Program-made: the position numbers and the translations under genes
Assembly: GCF_024741795.1 (NCBI RefSeq)
Contig: NZ_CP102950.1
Coordinates: 1,922,001-1,986,000 of the forward strand
Direction: 5' to 3'
DNA from: Arthrobacter sp. CJ23
GTDB lineage: Bacteria > Actinomycetota > Actinomycetes > Actinomycetales > Micrococcaceae
DNA length: 64,000 bases
Notes under the pieces: generated by a model
Databases searched by the model: none
Seen by the model: the letters and a program-made list of their open reading frames with translations, nothing else
What the model was told of the DNA's origin: nothing
Part shown: piece by piece, positions 60,618 to 64,000 of the stretch
Position numbering within the stretch: position 1 is the stretch's first letter
Layout: every line of letters starts with the position of its first letter

Positions 60618-61997
60618 GGGACTGTCTGACTAAGGGTGTGTGGGGTTCGGCCTGATCCGAAGGAGACGGCCGTGTCATGATCCGCGACCGAGATGACAGG
60701 GGTGATGATCGATCCTGTGACGGGAGAAATCATTGACCAGAAGGAGCTTGCGGAGCGGTTGCTCGCGCAGGCCAAGGAACAGGGCGTGAGCCTGGTGGGC
60801 CCTGGCGGGCTGCTGAACCAGCTCACGAAGAACGTCCTGGAAGCCGCGCTGGACGCGGAACTGACCGAGCACCTCGGGCATGAGCATGGCCAGAAACCGG
60901 TCGCCGCGAACATGCGTAACGGCACGAGATCAAAGACCGTGCTGACCGAGATCGGCCCGGTTGAGATCGAGGTGCCCCGGGACCGGGACGGGTCATGTGA
61001 GCCGGTGATCGTGCCGAAACGGAGACGGCGTTTGGACGGGATCGACGAGGTCGTGCTCTCGCTCTCGGCACGTGGGCTGACTACCGGGGAAATTGCCGCG
61101 CACTTCGAGGAGGTTTACGGGGCCAGGGTCTCTAAAGACACCATCAGCCGCATCACGGAGAAAGTCGCCGCCGAACTGGCTGAATGGTCGGCCCGGCCGC
61201 TGGATCCGGTTTATCCGGTGCTCTTCGTTGACGCGATCGTGGTCAAGGTCCGTGACGGGCAGGTACGCAATACCCCGTTCTATGTCGTCATGGGAGTCAC
61301 CGCGAACGGGGAACGGGACATTCTGGGTATCTGGGCCGGTGACGGTGGCGAGGGTGCCCGGTTCTGGCTGCAGGTATTCTCCGAGCTGAAGAACCGGGGT
61401 GTGGAAGATGTTTTGATCGCTGTCTGCGACGGGCTCAAGGGCCTGCCGGAAGCGATCACGACCACATGGGAACGCACGATCGTGCAGCAATGCATCGTGC
61501 ACCTGATCCGCAACAGCTTCCGCTACGCCGGACGCCAGCACCGCGACGGCATCGTGAAGGCACTCAAACCCGTTTACACCGCCCCGTCCGAGCAGGCGGC
61601 CAAGGACCGGTTCGCTGAGTTCACGGCAGAGTGGGGTCACCGGTATCCGGCAATCGTGCGGCTCTGGGAGTCCTCTTGGGCCGAGTTCGTGCCGTTCCTG
61701 GAATACGACGTCGAGATCCGGAGGGTGATCTGCACGACGAACGCGATCGAGTCGATCAACGCCCGCTACCGCAGGGCCGTGAGGGCCCGAGGCCACTTTC
61801 CGAACGAGAATGCTGCCCTGAAATGCCTGTATCTGGTCACCAGATCCCTTGATCCAACGGGCGGCGGAAGAGCACGCTGGACCATGAGGTGGAAGCCCGC
61901 ACTCAACGCGTTCGCCATAACGTTCGCCGGACGGTTCGAAAGAACCATCAAACAATGAAAACCGCCGGAGCCCACACACCGTTTATCGGACAGTCCC
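60618..61997 (+). mobile_element. IS256-family insertion sequence with 8-bp target duplication
   Basis: A 1380-bp element. Both ends read GGGACTGTC(T/C)GA inward and share further matches (GGTGTGTGGG). It is flanked by a perfect direct 8-bp duplication CATGTGGG (60610-60617 and 61998-62005). Identical duplications and an intact transposase indicate a recent simple insertion. Confidence 0.93.
60693..61958 (+). CDS. IS256-family transposase
   Basis: A 421-residue mutator-type DDE transposase: GGLLNQLTKNVLEAALDAEL at the N-terminus, YPVLFVDAIVVKVRDGQ (first Asp), VLIAVCDGLKGLPEAI (second Asp), and CTTNAIESINARYRR (Glu). Full length and without lesions. Confidence 0.95.
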   Translation: MTGVMIDPVTGEIIDQKELAERLLAQAKEQGVSLVGPGGLLNQLTKNVLEAALDAELTEHLGHEHGQKPVAANMRNGTRSKTVLTEIGPVEIEVPRDRDGSCEPVIVPKRRRRLDGIDEVVLSLSARGLTTGEIAAHFEEVYGARVSKDTISRITEKVAAELAEWSARPLDPVYPVLFVDAIVVKVRDGQVRNTPFYVVMGVTANGERDILGIWAGDGGEGARFWLQVFSELKNRGVEDVLIAVCDGLKGLPEAITTTWERTIVQQCIVHLIRNSFRYAGRQHRDGIVKALKPVYTAPSEQAAKDRFAEFTAEWGHRYPAIVRLWESSWAEFVPFLEYDVEIRRVICTTNAIESINARYRRAVRARGHFPNENAALKCLYLVTRSLDPTGGGRARWTMRWKPALNAFAITFAGRFERTIKQ

Positions 61998-62241
61998 CAT
62001 GTGGGTCCTTGGCTGTGCTGGTTACTTCGAATCAGTGGGATTGGTGGCGACCGCGGGCGGGATATCCTGCGGCGGCACGGCTGACAGTTGGTTGCAAGAG
62101 CCGAAGAGTGGCTTGGTATGTTGTGCCGCTGGCTGTGTGCTTGCCAACCGGATAGGTATCACTACTCGCAAGCGGTTACTATGCGGCAGCCCAGGGAAGC
62201 GCCGCTAAACAATGCAACTGAGGTATGTGTTCGCGGGAGCT

Positions 62242-62925
62242 TCAGCGCACTTCTGTGCTCTGTGCTGTGGCGCGTCTCGCCGATTTTGGGGCGATGGCTG
62301 TTGGGACGGTGCGGGCGGCGACGGCCAGGGTGAGGGCTGTTGCGAGGCTAAGAATCGTCCAGGCGCAAATTCCCCTGCCGGGGAGGTCGGTGATTGCAAG
62401 CCAGCGGATGGAATAGTTCGCGGTTGCAGCAACGGGAAGGTGAACACTCAAAACATTTGCGTGAAGGGAGCTTGCGGTACTCGGCGAGGAGCATGAGCTG
62501 CATCAGCGCCATGATCAACAGCACGCCCGTTAGACCAAGCTGGACGAGCCCCACGGGTTCTGGATGTGACAGCATCCAGGCAATGTTGCCCGTTGCGGGC
62601 GCGGCGAGATAGGCGGACAGTCCGGTTGTAGCGGCTGGTGACAGCTCGCCGCCGGTCATCAGGCGGACGGTGACCCCAGTGAGCGAGGAGCTGCGCGGCG
62701 ACGATGGCAAGGGCGGTAATGAAATCTATACACAGCCAGGCGCCCCATGGCGGCAGATACTGGCTGTAGTGGGACGAAAGCAGGATCCCCACGAGCGGGA
62801 TGAAGGAGGTGAAGGGCCACGGCGGGGTCACCCCGCCACTTCATCTCGCAGGTCTGCCCGGAATGCTCCTTTCCGGCGAAGGCCCCGAAACACGTAGACG
62901 GCGGTCAGCATCATCCACAGCGAGC
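62242..62925 (-). pseudogene. SLAC1/TehA-family transporter, frameshifted
   Basis: Three minus-strand frames must be joined to read one membrane protein. The first gives SFIPLVGILLSSHYSQYLP and WLCIDFITALAIVAAQLLA (about 62831-62680). The second gives VRLMTGGELSPAATTG, TGVLLIMALMQLMLLAEYRK and LPS (to about 62470). The third gives RWLAITDLPGRG and WTILSLATALTLAVAARTV (to about 62260). This order, with the REYR-LPF-like block, is that of TehA/SLAC1 anion channel-type transporters. At least two frameshifts make it non-functional unless these are sequencing errors. Confidence 0.6.
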
Positions 62926-63123
62926 TGGCTGCCCCTTAGAGGATTTCCTCCGGCCGCATCGGGCAACCGAGAGAGCTCCTCGCGGCGGACCAGCCGCCGC
63001 CAAGACCGGCAGGCCCCAAGGGAATGCCGAAGCGGCTCAACGCCGGCATTCCCGAAAGGGGCGCCGGGGGCAAGGCGCGTTCCTGAGCGGCAGGCGTCAG
63101 GGCAAGGGCGGTGCCGGTACCAG

Positions 63124-63699
63124 TCATGTTGTCAGAGCGGCTGGTTGGTGGGGGAAGATGAGCAGCGTGCTCGTGGCGGTGGCGAGGAGTTTTCCGTCGG
63201 CGGTGCTGAGGCGGCCTTCGGTGAAGATCACCCGCGAGCCGGTTTTTACAACTGACCCCTCTGCGCGCAGAGCACCCTTCTGGAGCGTGATGGGTCGCAG
63301 GTACTTGACCGCGAGATCGATAGAGGTGTAGCCGATCCCTGATTCCAAGGTGCTGTGTGCTGCGCAGCCGAGCACTGTGTCGAGGAGCGTGCAGGCCAGG
63401 CCGCCGTGCACCATTCCGAGGGGGTTGTAGTGCGCTTCTCCCGGCCAGCACTGGAACTCGACGTGTCCGTACTTCGCATCGACGAGATCGAAATTCATGA
63501 GGGAAGCGATCGGCGGCGGCGCAATGCTGCCGTCGCGGAGGCCGGAAAAGTAGTCCAGACCCGACAGCCGTGGCAGCTGTTCGAGCGCAATTGCCGGATC
63601 CATCCAGGTGAAGGTTTCCGATCGTTGCGCCGAGGTGTTGGTTGACACGGGTGTTTCCTCCTTAGAGCTCTGCAGGTCTTTAGGGTTTGTCGCGGTCAT
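63124..63699 (-). CDS. PaaI-type hotdog-fold thioesterase
   Basis: A 191-residue single-hotdog protein with YNPLGMVHGGLACTLLDTVLG, the PaaI/YdiI motif in which the HGG segment positions the thioester and the following Asp/Glu acts in catalysis. KYLRPITLQKGALRAEG follows. The first 30 residues are extra and polar. Its ATG overlaps the stop of the upstream SDR gene by 4 bases (ATGA), so the two are co-expressed. Likely hydrolyses an acyl-CoA. Confidence 0.83.
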   Translation of the reverse strand: MTATNPKDLQSSKEETPVSTNTSAQRSETFTWMDPAIALEQLPRLSGLDYFSGLRDGSIAPPPIASLMNFDLVDAKYGHVEFQCWPGEAHYNPLGMVHGGLACTLLDTVLGCAAHSTLESGIGYTSIDLAVKYLRPITLQKGALRAEGSVVKTGSRVIFTEGRLSTADGKLLATATSTLLIFPHQPAALTT

Positions 63700-64000
63700 A
63701 CCGGGGTGCTGGCTGCCAGTACAGGGTACAGATCCGAGATCGAGCCAGCCAGGCCGCGCTTCACTCCGGCGCTGATTTCGTCCACGATGACCTCGTAATC
63801 ACCCTGCTCGAGCCCATCGAACGACTTCCGCGCGACTTCCGCGGGGGAGGTCTTCGGGGCATTCACGCCCTTGGCCATGGCTGTGTCCATATAGCCGACG
63901 TGAACACCCGTGACCCGCGTACCTTGGGGGGCCAGTTCCACGCGGAAGGAGTTGGTCGCCGACCACAGTGCGGCCTTTGATGCGCTGTAGGCGCCGGTGA
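63696..64000 (-). CDS. Short-chain dehydrogenase/reductase, C-terminal part (cut by window edge)
   Basis: About 100 residues are visible. The frame is open to the last base and reads TGAYSASKAALWSATNSFRV, so the catalytic YxxxK pair is just inside the window while the NAD-binding half lies outside. GTRVTGVHVGYMDTAMAKG is the usual SDR region after the active site. Translationally coupled to the thioesterase gene. Confidence 0.85.
   Translation of the reverse strand, partial: TGAYSASKAALWSATNSFRVELAPQGTRVTGVHVGYMDTAMAKGVNAPKTSPAEVARKSFDGLEQGDYEVIVDEISAGVKRGLAGSISDLYPVLAASTPV

Noticed and set aside
1..64000. CRISPR arrays, riboswitches, rRNA operons, plasmid replication or conjugation genes
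   Set aside because: None were seen: no regularly spaced repeats, no recognised aptamer cores, and no rep/par/tra-like proteins in any frame.

Overview
The window looks like a GC-rich actinobacterial replicon, most likely Arthrobacter/Paenarthrobacter (Micrococcaceae). The reasons are codon use, GTG/TTG starts with AGGAGG-type ribosome sites, a DUF4192 protein, FadR-, IclR- and LacI-type regulators, many catabolic ABC and MFS systems, and actinobacterial insertion-sequence types. No ribosomal, replication or central housekeeping genes are seen. This is accessory catabolic territory with IS elements and decayed genes, either a plasmid or a chromosomal island.

1-9.2 kb: two tail-to-tail IclR regulators (the first cut by the window edge), an alanine-racemase-fold enzyme, an amino-acid permease, and a divergent operon of homoserine dehydrogenase, aldehyde dehydrogenase and aspartase. 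An Lrp/AsnC regulator and a HAD phosphatase follow. Together the enzymes can be read as homoserine -> aspartate semialdehyde -> aspartate -> fumarate + ammonia. 9.5-13 kb: a DUF4192 gene, then a gene-poor zone holding repeat copy A (a tRNA-Leu 3'-end-like segment between two palindromes), an IS30 remnant and a LysR C-terminal remnant.

13-28.8 kb: a minus-strand amino-acid/amine catabolic cluster. It holds two FadR-type GntR regulators, succinate-semialdehyde dehydrogenase, a GABA-type aminotransferase, two FAD amine oxidases, a polar amino-acid ABC transporter, an SDR, a D-threonine-aldolase-like enzyme, a RidA protein, a haloacid-dehalogenase-like protein and a large FAD/Fe-S hydroxyacid dehydrogenase. 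ATTGTCGACAAT-like dyads lie upstream of its outermost genes. 28.8-31.1 kb is gene-free and holds repeat copy B. 31.1-34.9 kb is a MatC-type permease and PrpF-family isomerase pair with a divergent LysR gene. 34.9-37.6 kb holds an MFS transporter, an OtnC-like decarboxylase and the truncated C-terminal part of an OtnK-like kinase. The kinase is cut where IS110, ISL3 and an ISL3 remnant follow (37.6-40.5 kb).

40.5-59.1 kb: a carbohydrate or sugar-acid catabolic region with an SDR, TIM-barrel isomerases, an MHS transporter, a small kinase, KDPG aldolase, three Gfo/Idh/MocA oxidoreductases, a LacI regulator, two VOC proteins, another SDR, an MFS carrier and a sugar ABC transporter. Four promoters share a TTGACA/-10 core followed by a tandem TGAGATCGGTTGC operator. 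This defines a local regulon that probably answers to the LacI protein. Three tiny ORFs end exactly on the start codons of downstream genes. A 1.6-kb decay zone (54.2-55.8 kb) carries ROK and isomerase fragments.

59.2-64 kb: complete IS5-type and IS256-type elements (the latter with a perfect 8-bp target duplication), a frameshifted SLAC1/TehA-like transporter, a PaaI-type thioesterase and an SDR cut by the window edge.
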